Shown here: one piece after another, positions 42,506 through 50,137 of the stretch
Layout: every line of letters starts with the position of its first letter
Numbering within the stretch: the stretch's first letter is position 1
Origin: CAYLPU01 sp964385635
GTDB lineage: Bacteria > Chloroflexota > Anaerolineae > B4-G1
Length of the DNA stretch: 64,000 bases
Assembly: GCA_964385635.1 (NCBI GenBank)
Contig: CAYLPU010000001.1
Location: forward strand, 1 to 64,000
Direction: 5' to 3'
Program-made: the position numbers and the translations under genes
The notes under the pieces: generated by a model
What the model was told of the DNA's origin: nothing
The model's database searches: none
The model's input: the letters and a program-made list of their open reading frames with translations, nothing else

Positions 42506-45070
42506 ATGACCCTGTCCAATGTCCTGACCACCCTCCGGCAGGATCCGGCCTTTATGCGCTGCGTGACTGCCTGGGAGCGCATCCCGGCCCGACCTGCCCG
42601 CGTCGCCCCATGGCCGGCTGGGCTTGATCCACGCCTGGTAGCCGCCGTCCGTGATCGAGGCATCGAGCAGCCCTACATTCACCAGGCCCGGGCGATCGAG
42701 GCGGCGCTGGTCGGGGAGCACATCGTTCTGTCCACCTCCACTGCCTCCGGCAAGACATTGGCCTACAACCTGCCCGTTCTTCATGCTCTGCTCAACGATC
42801 CTGCCGCCTGCGCGCTCTACCTCTTCCCGACCAAGGCGCTGGCCCATGACCAGTTAGACGTTCTCAGTAATCTCGAATCCCAAATCTCAAATCTCAAATC
42901 TCGGATCGCTGTGCGACCCTACGACGGCGATACCCCTTCCTCCCACCGCCCTGCCATCCGCCGCGAGGCCCGGCTGCTGGTCACCAACCCTGATATGCTC
43001 CACACTGGCATTCTCCCTCACCACACCCGCTGGGCGCGGCTCTTCGCCAACCTGCGCTACGTTGTGCTCGACGAATTACACACCTACCGGGGCATCTTCG
43101 GCGGGCACGTGGCGAATCTGCTGCGACGGCTGCAGCGGGTGTGCCGTTTCTATGGCTCCGATCCCCGCTTCTTGTGTGCCTCTGCCACTATCGCCAATCC
43201 GCGCGAATTGGCTGAGCGGCTTATCGAGGCCCCCGTCACGTTGGTGGATAACGACGGTGCTCCACGGGGGGAGAAGCACTTTATCCTGTATAATCCCCCG
43301 TTGGTAGACCCGCAACTCGGCATCCGACGCAGCGCTACCCTGGAAGCAAAGGACATCGCCGCGCGGTTCCTCCAGGCCGGTGTGCAAACCATCGTCTTTG
43401 CCCGCGCCCGGCTGACCACCGAGGTACTGCTGGGCTACCTGCGTGATTCCGTCGCCGCCAGCGGTGGCGATCCCCAGACGGCAGGGCGGGTCTCCATACC
43501 CGCCGAAGCGGTGCAGGGCTACCGGGGCGGATACCTCCCCAGCGAACGGCGCGCCATCGAGCGCGGGCTACGCGAAGGAGAGGTACTGGGCGTCGTCGCG
43601 ACCAACGCGCTCGAGTTGGGGGTGGACATCGGGCAACTAAGCGGTTGCGTGATGGCGGGCTACCCAGGTACCATCGCGAGCGCCTGGCAGCAAGCCGGGC
43701 GCGCCGGACGACGGGCGGGACGTTCCGTCGCGGTGTTGGTCGCCAGTGCTCTCCCACTTGACCAATATCTAATCACTCACCCACGCTACTTCTTCGGCCG
43801 GCCGGTCGAGCGCGCCCTGCTTGACCCGGACAACCTGGCTGTTCTGGTCAACCACCTGGCCTGCGCGGCCTTCGAGTTGCCCTTCGAGACAGGCGAACGC
43901 TTCGGCGGCTTCGACGACGCGGAGGCAGTGCTGGACACGCTGGCTGAGGAGGGGGTGCTACATCGCCACAATGGCCATTACACGTGGATCGGCGAGGGGT
44001 ATCCTGCCGGTGGACTCTCCCTGCGCACTGGCACCCCCGACAACGTCGTCATCCAAGACGTGAGCGCGGGCTCGCCGCAGGTTATCGGCCAAATGGATCG
44101 CCCTAGCGCGCCCGTGTTGATACACGAAGGGGCAGTCTACCTGCACGGCGGCGCGACCTACATCGTCGAGGGTTTGGACTGGGAGAGCGGGCAGGCCCGC
44201 GTGCGGGCCGCTGAACTGGACTACTACACCCGTGCCTCGGCCACAACGGATGTGCGGGTGCTGAATGAGGGGCGAGTAGATGAGGAAATGGGCGTCACCC
44301 ATGCCTGCGGTGAGGTACTGGTGACAACACGGGCCACGGGCTACCGCAAGATCAAGCGCTACACCCACGAGGTGCTGGGCTGGGAGCCCATTGACCTGCC
44401 GGAACAGGAATTGCGCACCATCGGCTACTGGCTGGCGCTTTCCGAGGAACTCACGGCGCGGTTGCAGGAAGCCGGCGTGCTTCCACCCCCAGCCGACTAT
44501 GGCCCCAACTGGCCCTCTCAGCGTGATGGGGCCCGTGCTCGCGATGGCTACCGCTGTCGCCACTGCGGCGCGCCGGAGCGAGAGGGCCGCCAGCACGATG
44601 TCCATCACATCACGCCCCTCCGCGCTTTCGGTTACGTCCCTGGTGTCAACGATCTATATGAACTCGCCAACCGGCTGGAGAATTTGATCACCCTCTGTCC
44701 GGCCTGCCACCGCCGCGTTGAGCGGGTGCGAGGAGCACGCGGGGCACTAAGCGGCCTGGCCTACCTGTTGCGGAACCTGGCTCCACTGCACCTGATGTGT
44801 GATCCTGGCGACCTGGGTTCGGCCGTGCAGGCCCGTGCCCCGGGGACCGGCTTGCCCACTGTCACGCTTTACGACCGTGCCTCGGGCGGTGCTGGCCTGA
44901 GTGTGCGTCTCTACGAACTCCACGGTGAACTGCTGACGGCCGCGCTGGACGTGGTACATCGCTGCCCTTGTGCCGATGGTTGTCCTGGCTGTGTAGGCCC
45001 GGTCGGCGACGTCGAATCTGGCACCAAAGCCATCACGCGTCAACTGCTGGAGATTGTTGTGGAGGGATAG
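42506..45070 (+). CDS. MrfA/YprA-type DEAD/DEAH helicase with inserted HNH domain
   Basis: The 854-residue protein is a superfamily 2 helicase: Walker A STSTASGKTLAY (near residue 77), DEAH-like LDELHTYRG (near 188), SATIANP (near 226) and QQAGRAGRRAGR (near 398). The C-terminal four-cysteine zinc cluster (CPCADGCPGC near 820) is typical of MrfA, a DNA-repair helicase for mitomycin-type damage. Between them, near residues 667-735, an HNH module is inserted: RARDGYRCRHCG, HDVHHITPL, LENLITLCPACHRR. This has the CxxC/HH/N/CxxCH pattern of HNH nucleases. A short repeat adds SNLESQISNLKSRI near residue 121. The ATG at 42506 follows TGGAGGAG. Confidence 0.9.
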   Translation: MTLSNVLTTLRQDPAFMRCVTAWERIPARPARVAPWPAGLDPRLVAAVRDRGIEQPYIHQARAIEAALVGEHIVLSTSTASGKTLAYNLPVLHALLNDPAACALYLFPTKALAHDQLDVLSNLESQISNLKSRIAVRPYDGDTPSSHRPAIRREARLLVTNPDMLHTGILPHHTRWARLFANLRYVVLDELHTYRGIFGGHVANLLRRLQRVCRFYGSDPRFLCASATIANPRELAERLIEAPVTLVDNDGAPRGEKHFILYNPPLVDPQLGIRRSATLEAKDIAARFLQAGVQTIVFARARLTTEVLLGYLRDSVAASGGDPQTAGRVSIPAEAVQGYRGGYLPSERRAIERGLREGEVLGVVATNALELGVDIGQLSGCVMAGYPGTIASAWQQAGRAGRRAGRSVAVLVASALPLDQYLITHPRYFFGRPVERALLDPDNLAVLVNHLACAAFELPFETGERFGGFDDAEAVLDTLAEEGVLHRHNGHYTWIGEGYPAGGLSLRTGTPDNVVIQDVSAGSPQVIGQMDRPSAPVLIHEGAVYLHGGATYIVEGLDWESGQARVRAAELDYYTRASATTDVRVLNEGRVDEEMGVTHACGEVLVTTRATGYRKIKRYTHEVLGWEPIDLPEQELRTIGYWLALSEELTARLQEAGVLPPPADYGPNWPSQRDGARARDGYRCRHCGAPEREGRQHDVHHITPLRAFGYVPGVNDLYELANRLENLITLCPACHRRVERVRGARGALSGLAYLLRNLAPLHLMCDPGDLGSAVQARAPGTGLPTVTLYDRASGGAGLSVRLYELHGELLTAALDVVHRCPCADGCPGCVGPVGDVESGTKAITRQLLEIVVEG
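42868..42906. repeat. In-frame AAATCTCAAATCTC simple repeat in helicase gene
   Basis: The words AAATCTC recur every seven bases and encode the extra ISNLKS-type heptads. The reverse complement GATTTGAGATT also appears in the DUF58 gene near 62165. Confidence 0.7.
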
Positions 45071-45071
45071 G

Positions 45072-45104
45072 AACCTTGCGAGGGTTATGAACCCTCGCAA
45101 GGTT
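45072..45104. repeat. Perfect palindrome between convergent helicase and FHA genes
   Basis: Fifteen-base arms AACCTTGCGAGGGTT / AACCCTCGCAAGGTT flank ATG. It may terminate both convergent genes, although neither side has a T tract. Confidence 0.8.
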
Positions 45105-45118
45105 GAGTATGAGGAGAA

Positions 45119-45955
45119 CTAGAAGGGCCAGGTGGGGACTGGAATGCCGAGGTCAATCAACGCCTGCCAGAAAGACTCTGGCGCGTACCACACGAACACG
45201 CCGACCGCAATGCAGACCAGGGCGAACAGCACCACGCACCCGCATCCGACCCACAACCTGGTCTTGCTCTGCTGCTCCTCGACCGCTGGTGTGTAAGCCG
45301 GCGGTGGTGCAGGCTCAAAAGCCAGGGGTGGCGGTGCATAACTCGGCGGTGGTGCAGGCTCGAAAGCCGGAGGTTGCGGTGCGTAACTCGGCGGTGGTGC
45401 AGGCTCGAAAGCCGGAGGTTGCGGTGCGTAACTCGGCGGTGGNNNNNNNNNNNNNNNNNNNNNNNNNNNNNNNNNNNNNNNNNNNNNNNNNNNNNNNNNN
45501 NNNNNNNNNNNNNNNNNNNNNNNNNNNNNNNNNNNNNNNNNNGGTGCATAACTCGGCGGTGGTGCAGGCTCGAAAGCCGGAGGTTGCGGTGCGTAACTCG
45601 GCGGTGGCGACGAGACGGTGGGCTGTCCCGTGAGAACCTCAGTCGCGGCTATACCCATTCCATAATAAGTTAACGTCACTGCATTGCCCAGGCCGATCAC
45701 ATCGCCGTTTACTAGCGTGTGTGGTTCTACCAGCCGCACTCCGTTGGCAAAGGTGCCATTCGTGCTCCCCAGGTCTTCAATCACTACCAACCCGCCTTGG
45801 CGTGTGATGCGCGCATGCTGCCGCGAGACCTGTGGGTCGTTGATCACTATATCGTTGCCTGGATCGCGCCCCAGTCCAAGTGCATCCTTGTCCAGGGAAA
45901 ACGTTTGCCCTGACTGAGGGCCCTGGTCCATCACCAGCCGGTAATTATCTGTCAT
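45119..45955 (-). CDS. FHA-domain protein with proline-rich repeats and C-terminal membrane segment, interrupted by assembly gap
   Basis: An N-terminal FHA domain (LGRDPGNDIVINDPQVSRQH near residue 27, LGSTNGTFANG near 58) binds phosphothreonine peptides. It is followed by 15-residue repeats of PPPSYAPQPPAFEPA and a C-terminal membrane helix (CGCVVLFALVCIAVGVFVW). The 100-N gap lies in the repeats; both sides keep the same apparent frame, but the true number of units is unknown. It is probably a membrane-tethered phosphosignalling adaptor. The ATG at 45955 follows GGAGGAAGG and a strong promoter. Confidence 0.88.
   Translation of the reverse strand: MTDNYRLVMDQGPQSGQTFSLDKDALGLGRDPGNDIVINDPQVSRQHARITRQGGLVVIEDLGSTNGTFANGVRLVEPHTLVNGDVIGLGNAVTLTYYGMGIAATEVLTGQPTVSSPPPSYAPQPPAFEPAPPPSYAXXXXXXXXXXXXXXXXXXXXXXXXXXXXXXXXXXPPPSYAPQPPAFEPAPPPSYAPQPPAFEPAPPPSYAPPPLAFEPAPPPAYTPAVEEQQSKTRLWVGCGCVVLFALVCIAVGVFVWYAPESFWQALIDLGIPVPTWPF
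45300..45640 (-). repeat. 45-base tandem repeats encoding proline-rich units, with gap
   Basis: The unit (GGCGGTGGTGCAGGCTCGAA at its plus-strand start) recurs with few changes on both sides of the N run. Confidence 0.9.
45443..45542. other. 100-N assembly gap inside FHA-protein repeats
   Basis: Exactly 100 N replace an unknown number of 45-base units. Confidence 0.98.
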
Positions 45956-46003
45956 CGCCTTCCTCCTCGCCAAATTTGCGCTTCACGCTTTGTGCTGGCT
46001 CCC

Positions 46004-46032
46004 AGTATATGACTTTTGCGCCTGGTTGTCAA
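46004..46032 (-). promoter_or_regulatory. Near-consensus promoter of FHA gene
   Basis: On the minus strand a perfect TTGACA (46027-46032) and TATACT (46004-46009) are 17 bases apart. Confidence 0.75.
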
Positions 46033-46053
46033 ACGCGCCGCTTGTGGTACACT
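46026..46053 (+). promoter_or_regulatory. Promoter of dipeptidase gene, -35 overlapping FHA promoter
   Basis: TTGTCA (46026-46031) and TACACT (46048-46053) are 16 bases apart. The -35 box lies on top of the -35 box of the opposite promoter. The ATG follows only 7 bases after the -10 box. Confidence 0.6.
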
Positions 46054-46060
46054 TGTTCTC

Positions 46061-47119
46061 ATGTACATCGTAGACGCCCATGAGGACATTGCCTGGAACA
46101 CGCTCGTTCTAGGTCGCGATGTGCGGCGCAGCGCGCTTGAGACCCGCGACCTGGAGGAGGACACCGACGTCCCTCAGCGCAACGGCCTCTGTATGGTGGG
46201 CCTGCCTGAGTGGCTGACTGGTGGCGTGGCGGTTGTCTGCGGCACCATCTTTGTCGCGCCGGCCCGCCGGAGGTCCACGGAGCCTCACACGTATACCAGC
46301 GCCGAGCAGGCCCACGCATTGGGCCAGACGCAACTAGATTTCTACCACCGCTTGTGCGACGAGTGCGAGCAGATTGTGTTGATTGGAAACCGCGCTGACC
46401 TGGAAGCCGTGCTGACCAGTGGGGAGAGCGAGAATCCTCAAGTAGGTATCGTCCCGCTGATGGAGGGTGCGGACCCCATCCGCGAGCCTGCCGAGGCCGA
46501 GATGTGGTTCGAGCAGGGCGTGCGGCTGGTGGGCCTCTCCTGGCGGGCGGGTTCCCGCTACGCCGGCGGTGATGCGGCCCCCGGCCGGCTTACCAACGCC
46601 GGTCGCGAACTGCTGACGGTGATGGCTGGCCTCGGCCTGATCCTGGACGTCAGCCACCTGGCCGAAAAAGCGTTCTTCGAAGCCGTGGATCACTTTGGGG
46701 GCCGTATCGTCGCCACCCACGCCAATCCCCGCGCCAGAGTGCCTGGTCCCCGCCAACTCTCTGACGAGATGGTACGTCACCTGGCCGAGCGAGATGGCGT
46801 CATCGGCATTGTGCCCTACAACAGTTTTCTGCGGCCCGGCTGGTCTAAAGGTGATCCCAAGGACGCTGTCACCGTTGCTGACGTGGCCGCTGCCGCAGAT
46901 CACGTCTGCCAGGTGGTGGGGGATGCCAAGCATGTGGGGTTAGGCTCCGACTTCGACGGCGGCTTCGGGGCCGAGAGTACCCCGGCCGAGATAGATACCG
47001 TCGCTGACCTGGCTCGCATTGGCCCGGCACTGGCCGAACTGGGATACGGCGAGGAAGACATCGCCGCCGTCCTGGGGGGCAACTGGCTGCGTGTGCTACG
47101 GGCAGCGCTGCCGGAGTGA
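46061..47119 (+). CDS. Membrane dipeptidase (peptidase M19, renal dipeptidase family)
   Basis: The 352-residue zinc enzyme has the HxD motif in VDAHEDIAWN (near residue 6), the bridging glutamate in PLMEGADPI (near 134), histidines in LDVSHLAEKAFF (near 196) and ATHANPRA (near 220), and GSDFDGGFG (near 297). M19 enzymes cleave dipeptides, including D-amino-acid-containing ones. I chose the ATG at 46061 since the -10 box ends 7 bases before it, which suggests a leaderless message; upstream in-frame starts lie within the promoter. It may process peptides imported by the transporters at 49-61 kb, which is inference. Confidence 0.9.
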   Translation: MYIVDAHEDIAWNTLVLGRDVRRSALETRDLEEDTDVPQRNGLCMVGLPEWLTGGVAVVCGTIFVAPARRRSTEPHTYTSAEQAHALGQTQLDFYHRLCDECEQIVLIGNRADLEAVLTSGESENPQVGIVPLMEGADPIREPAEAEMWFEQGVRLVGLSWRAGSRYAGGDAAPGRLTNAGRELLTVMAGLGLILDVSHLAEKAFFEAVDHFGGRIVATHANPRARVPGPRQLSDEMVRHLAERDGVIGIVPYNSFLRPGWSKGDPKDAVTVADVAAAADHVCQVVGDAKHVGLGSDFDGGFGAESTPAEIDTVADLARIGPALAELGYGEEDIAAVLGGNWLRVLRAALPE

Positions 47120-47156
47120 CAACAACGGATTGGTAAACAAACGGAGTTCATTGAAT

Positions 47157-47924
47157 ATGCGCTTCGATGTCCTTACCCTCTTTCCTTCGATGTTTCGCGG
47201 CCCTCTGGAGGAGAGCATCCTCAAACGAGCCCAGGAGAGCGGCCGCCTTTCTATCGCGCTCCACAACATCCGCGACTACGCAACCAACAAACACCACGTT
47301 ACCGATGACGCCCCCTACGGCGGGGGAGGTGGGATGGTGATGAAGCCGGAGCCTATCTTCGCCGCCGTTGAAGCGATCTTGCCCCCCCCCAGCCCCCCCC
47401 GGCAGCCCGGGGGGGGGAGAAGGGGAGGCGTGGGTATGCCGATCGTGCTCCTGAGTCCTCAAGGTCGCCTTTTTACCCAGGCCATCGCTGCCGAACTGTC
47501 CCACTATCAACGCATCATCCTCATCTGCGGGCGATATGAGGGAGTGGACGAGCGGGTACGCCAATATCTGGCGACCGATGAAATCTCCATCGGTGACTAT
47601 GTGCTCACCGGCGGCGAGATGGCAGCGCTGGTCATCATTGATGCTGTCACCCGGCTGCTGCCCGGTGTACTGGGAGACCCCGGTGCTACTTTTGAGGATT
47701 CCCATGCCCGCGGGCTGCTGGAGGGACCACACTACACTCGCCCGGCCGTCTTCCAGGGCTGGGAGGTGCCGGAGGTGCTGCGTTCTGGAAACCATGCTGC
47801 CATCGCCCGCTGGCGTCGCGAACAGGCCCTACGTCGCACTTTCGAGCGTCGCCCTGATCTCCTGGCACAGGCCGATCTGACCACGCAAGACCGGGAGTTC
47901 CTGGCGCGGCTGGTAGATCGATGA
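47157..47924 (+). CDS. trmD: tRNA (guanine37-N1)-methyltransferase
   Basis: TrmD methylates G37 of tRNAs next to the anticodon, preventing frameshifting. The 255-residue protein shows RFDVLTLFPSMF, the region DDAPYGGGGGMVMKPEPIF (near residue 50), and the SAM-binding knot LLSPQGRLF, LICGRYEGVDER and SIGDYVLTGGEMAAL. A C-terminal domain (LLEGPHYTRPAVFQGWEVPE) completes it. A C/G-rich stretch near residue 75 adds about 15 residues (PPPSPPRQPGGGRRGG) through an inserted palindromic element. The usual neighbours rimM and rplS are not present. Confidence 0.95.
   Translation: MRFDVLTLFPSMFRGPLEESILKRAQESGRLSIALHNIRDYATNKHHVTDDAPYGGGGGMVMKPEPIFAAVEAILPPPSPPRQPGGGRRGGVGMPIVLLSPQGRLFTQAIAAELSHYQRIILICGRYEGVDERVRQYLATDEISIGDYVLTGGEMAALVIIDAVTRLLPGVLGDPGATFEDSHARGLLEGPHYTRPAVFQGWEVPEVLRSGNHAAIARWRREQALRRTFERRPDLLAQADLTTQDREFLARLVDR
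47382..47430. repeat. C/G-run palindromic insertion within trmD
   Basis: Runs of C (CCCCCCCCC, CCCCCCCC) and of G (GGGGGGGGG) flank GGCAGCC and form a palindrome. It keeps the trmD frame open, but run lengths are liable to sequencing error. Confidence 0.7.
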
Positions 47925-47968
47925 TTTGAACCTTTTACGGCCCGTAAGAGTATATAAAGTGAGCTGAT

Positions 47969-48571
47969 GTGCTTGAAGAACAGATGACCACACAGGACAC
48001 AGACGGCTGGCTCGTCACTCGCATTCGAGATGGTGATCTTGAGGCCCTGGGTGAACTGTACGAGAGGTACAACACACGGGTATATCGGACTGCCCTGGCA
48101 ATCACCCGTGATGGGAAGGCTGCCGAGGATATCCTCCAGGAGGCTTTCCTTCGCGTCTATGCCTATGCCGATCGCATTGACGAGACTGTGCCGCTGGGAC
48201 CGTGGCTGTACCGGGTCACGGTCAACCTGGCCTACAGTTGGACCAGCCGGGTCAAGCAGTGGCTGCACTTTTTCCAGGATGCGCTTGACCGTTGGACGTC
48301 GCCTGCTCAGTGGCAGCCTGAGGCGATAGCAGAAGAGCGAGAGCAGTGGCGAGTTTTGCAGCAGGCGATTGATGCATTGTCCCCCAGGCATCGTGCGGTC
48401 GTCGTCATGTACTACCTGGAGGGGTTGAGCCTGAAAGAGATTGCCTACGTGATGGATGTTCCGGAAGGGACGGTCAAATCTCGTCTCCACTACGCCCGTG
48501 AGAGGCTGAGGAAAGCCATTGTGGAACAGGAGCGCAGATTGGTGCCCGAGGTGGCGTATGACTTCACGTAG
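47969..48571 (+). CDS. ECF-type RNA polymerase sigma factor
   Basis: This 200-residue sigma factor has region 2 (ALGELYERYNTRVYRTALAI then AAEDILQEAFLRVY near residues 28-65) and region 4 (LSLKEIAYVMDVPEGTVKSR near 150-170). The start could be GTG 47969 or ATG 47984; neither has a strong ribosome site. The following small gene overlaps its end and is the likely partner. It is distinct from the ECF factor at 14616. Confidence 0.9.
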   Translation: MLEEQMTTQDTDGWLVTRIRDGDLEALGELYERYNTRVYRTALAITRDGKAAEDILQEAFLRVYAYADRIDETVPLGPWLYRVTVNLAYSWTSRVKQWLHFFQDALDRWTSPAQWQPEAIAEEREQWRVLQQAIDALSPRHRAVVVMYYLEGLSLKEIAYVMDVPEGTVKSRLHYARERLRKAIVEQERRLVPEVAYDFT

Positions 48572-48902
48572 AGATGTGTTTGAGGAAGGCTCCACAGACG
48601 AACTGGGTAGGCTGATCCAGTGGGCACTGCGGGAAAGGGTGGCCGGCGCCTCCCCGCCACCGCGAACGTGGGAGAACATCCGAGCGCTCACGGAGCGGCC
48701 AACGGCGTGGAGCCTGATGAGGCGTGGATTCTCCAGGGGCTATCGGGCGGTGAGGGCGCGATTATCCAGGGTGGGCGCGTTTCTCTCTGCACAGATCGCT
48801 TCCTGGATATGGCCCCAGCATGAGTGGGTGGAATGGAGGCAAGATCCCTATTACACGCGCCTTCTTGACCAGTACGGTTCCCTGCTACAGTTAGCGGTTT
48901 AG
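48558..48902 (+). CDS. Small protein overlapping ECF sigma gene, possible regulator
   Basis: The 114-residue protein starts 14 bases inside the end of the sigma gene, so the two are translationally coupled, the usual place for an anti-sigma factor. It lacks a zinc finger and a convincing membrane helix. PPPRTWENIRAL resembles the linker seen just after zinc fingers in anti-sigma proteins. The C-terminal LLDQYGSLLQLAV is helical. I do not recognise a family; a regulatory role is inferred from position only. Confidence 0.6.
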   Translation: MTSRRDVFEEGSTDELGRLIQWALRERVAGASPPPRTWENIRALTERPTAWSLMRRGFSRGYRAVRARLSRVGAFLSAQIASWIWPQHEWVEWRQDPYYTRLLDQYGSLLQLAV

Positions 48903-48933
48903 ATGGGACGTATACAGAACTTGGGGGACAAGG

Positions 48934-48961
48934 TTGCACTTTCACAGTAATTGAGTATAAT
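48934..48961 (+). promoter_or_regulatory. Promoter of peptide-transporter operon
   Basis: TTGCAC (48934-48939) and a perfect TATAAT (48956-48961) are 16 bases apart. Transcription would start about 125 bases before the ATPase gene. Confidence 0.6.
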
Positions 48962-49022
48962 GTGATCTGTGTTTTGCTCTGAGAATCGATTCGAAAAGAT
49001 CGCTCTGGCCCATCCCCGGAGG

Positions 49023-49056
49023 CCCTCTGCCTCGAGGACGAGGCAGAGGGCACTTT
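49023..49056 (+). terminator. Leader hairpin with T tract before transporter genes (attenuator or sRNA end)
   Basis: A perfect 12-base stem CCCTCTGCCTCG / CGAGGCAGAGGG with loop AGGA is followed by CACTTTT. It lies between the promoter at 48934 and the ATG at 49093, so it either attenuates the operon or ends a short RNA of about 90 bases. Confidence 0.65.
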
Positions 49057-49092
49057 TCGGATAGGCTCTAAATATTTTTCTTAAGGGGCGAT

Positions 49093-50136
49093 ATGTCTGA
49101 TCATCAACGAAACCAATCCTCAAACATCTTGATGGATTTAAAAAACCTTGCCACCCGCTTCTACACCGAGGATGGGGTAGTGCATGCTGTCAACGGAATC
49201 TCTTACACCCTCACAGAGGGGGGCACCCTGGGGGTCGTCGGCGAGAGTGGCTGTGGCAAGAGCGTCCACGCTCTCTCTATCATGCGGTTGATCCCCAGCC
49301 CGCCGGGTAGGATTGAGGAGGGGGAAGTCTGGTTCGACGGGCGTGACCTGTTGAAGTTGGGTGAGCGGGATATGCAGCACGTGCGTGGGGCAGAAATTGC
49401 GATGGTGTTCCAGGACCCGATGACCTCGCTCAACCCGGTGTACACCGTGGGCTTCCAGATTATGGAGGCGCTCAAACTCCATCAGGGGATGGACAACGCG
49501 CAGGCGCGGGAGCGATCCGGGGAACTGCTGGCGATGGTCGGCATCGCGGATGCCCACGATCGGTTGGACGACTATCCCCACCAGTTCTCCGGTGGCATGC
49601 GCCAGCGGGCGATGCTCGCCATGGCCCTCTCCTGCAACCCCAAACTCCTCATCGCCGACGAGCCCACCACTGCGCTGGACGTCACGATCCAGGCCCAAAT
49701 CTTGGACCTGGTGAAGAGGCTCCAGGAGCAACTGGGGATGGCGGTGATGTGGATCACCCACGACCTGGGAGTCGTGGCGGGACTGGCCAGTACAGTCAAC
49801 GTGATGTATGCTGGCTACATCGTCGAGCGAGGTGACGTGAAGGACATCTACAGGCGATCGCGCCATCCCTACACGATAGGGCTGCTGGGGTCGCTGCCCC
49901 GGCTGGACGAAGCGCCAGGCACCAAACTGGTCTCCATACCGGGCCTGCCACCTGACCTGATTGACCTGCCACCAGGCTGCCCCTTCGCGGCCCGGTGCAC
50001 CTACGCAGTAGACCGGTGTCTTGAGGAAATGCCGCCGCTGGAGGAGACGGACGGGGAGGACCATACCGTGGCCTGCTGGCGGTGGAAATATGTCGTGGGA
50101 CACCGGCCTGAAGAGCCGGTGGTGGGAGGAAGGTAG
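49093..50136 (+). CDS. Peptide ABC transporter ATP-binding protein (OppD/DppD type)
   Basis: The 347-residue ATPase has Walker A GVVGESGCGKSV (near residue 48), Q loop MVFQDPMTSLNPVYT (near 110), signature QFSGGMRQRAMLA (near 168) and Walker B LLIADEPTTALD (near 187). The C-terminal oligopeptide-transporter extension has the cysteine cluster CPFAARCTYAVDRC (near 297-310), typical of 4Fe-4S-binding OppD/DppD proteins. It pairs with the next gene, which begins 1 base after its stop. Confidence 0.93.
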   Translation: MSDHQRNQSSNILMDLKNLATRFYTEDGVVHAVNGISYTLTEGGTLGVVGESGCGKSVHALSIMRLIPSPPGRIEEGEVWFDGRDLLKLGERDMQHVRGAEIAMVFQDPMTSLNPVYTVGFQIMEALKLHQGMDNAQARERSGELLAMVGIADAHDRLDDYPHQFSGGMRQRAMLAMALSCNPKLLIADEPTTALDVTIQAQILDLVKRLQEQLGMAVMWITHDLGVVAGLASTVNVMYAGYIVERGDVKDIYRRSRHPYTIGLLGSLPRLDEAPGTKLVSIPGLPPDLIDLPPGCPFAARCTYAVDRCLEEMPPLEETDGEDHTVACWRWKYVVGHRPEEPVVGGR

Positions 50137-50137
50137 A

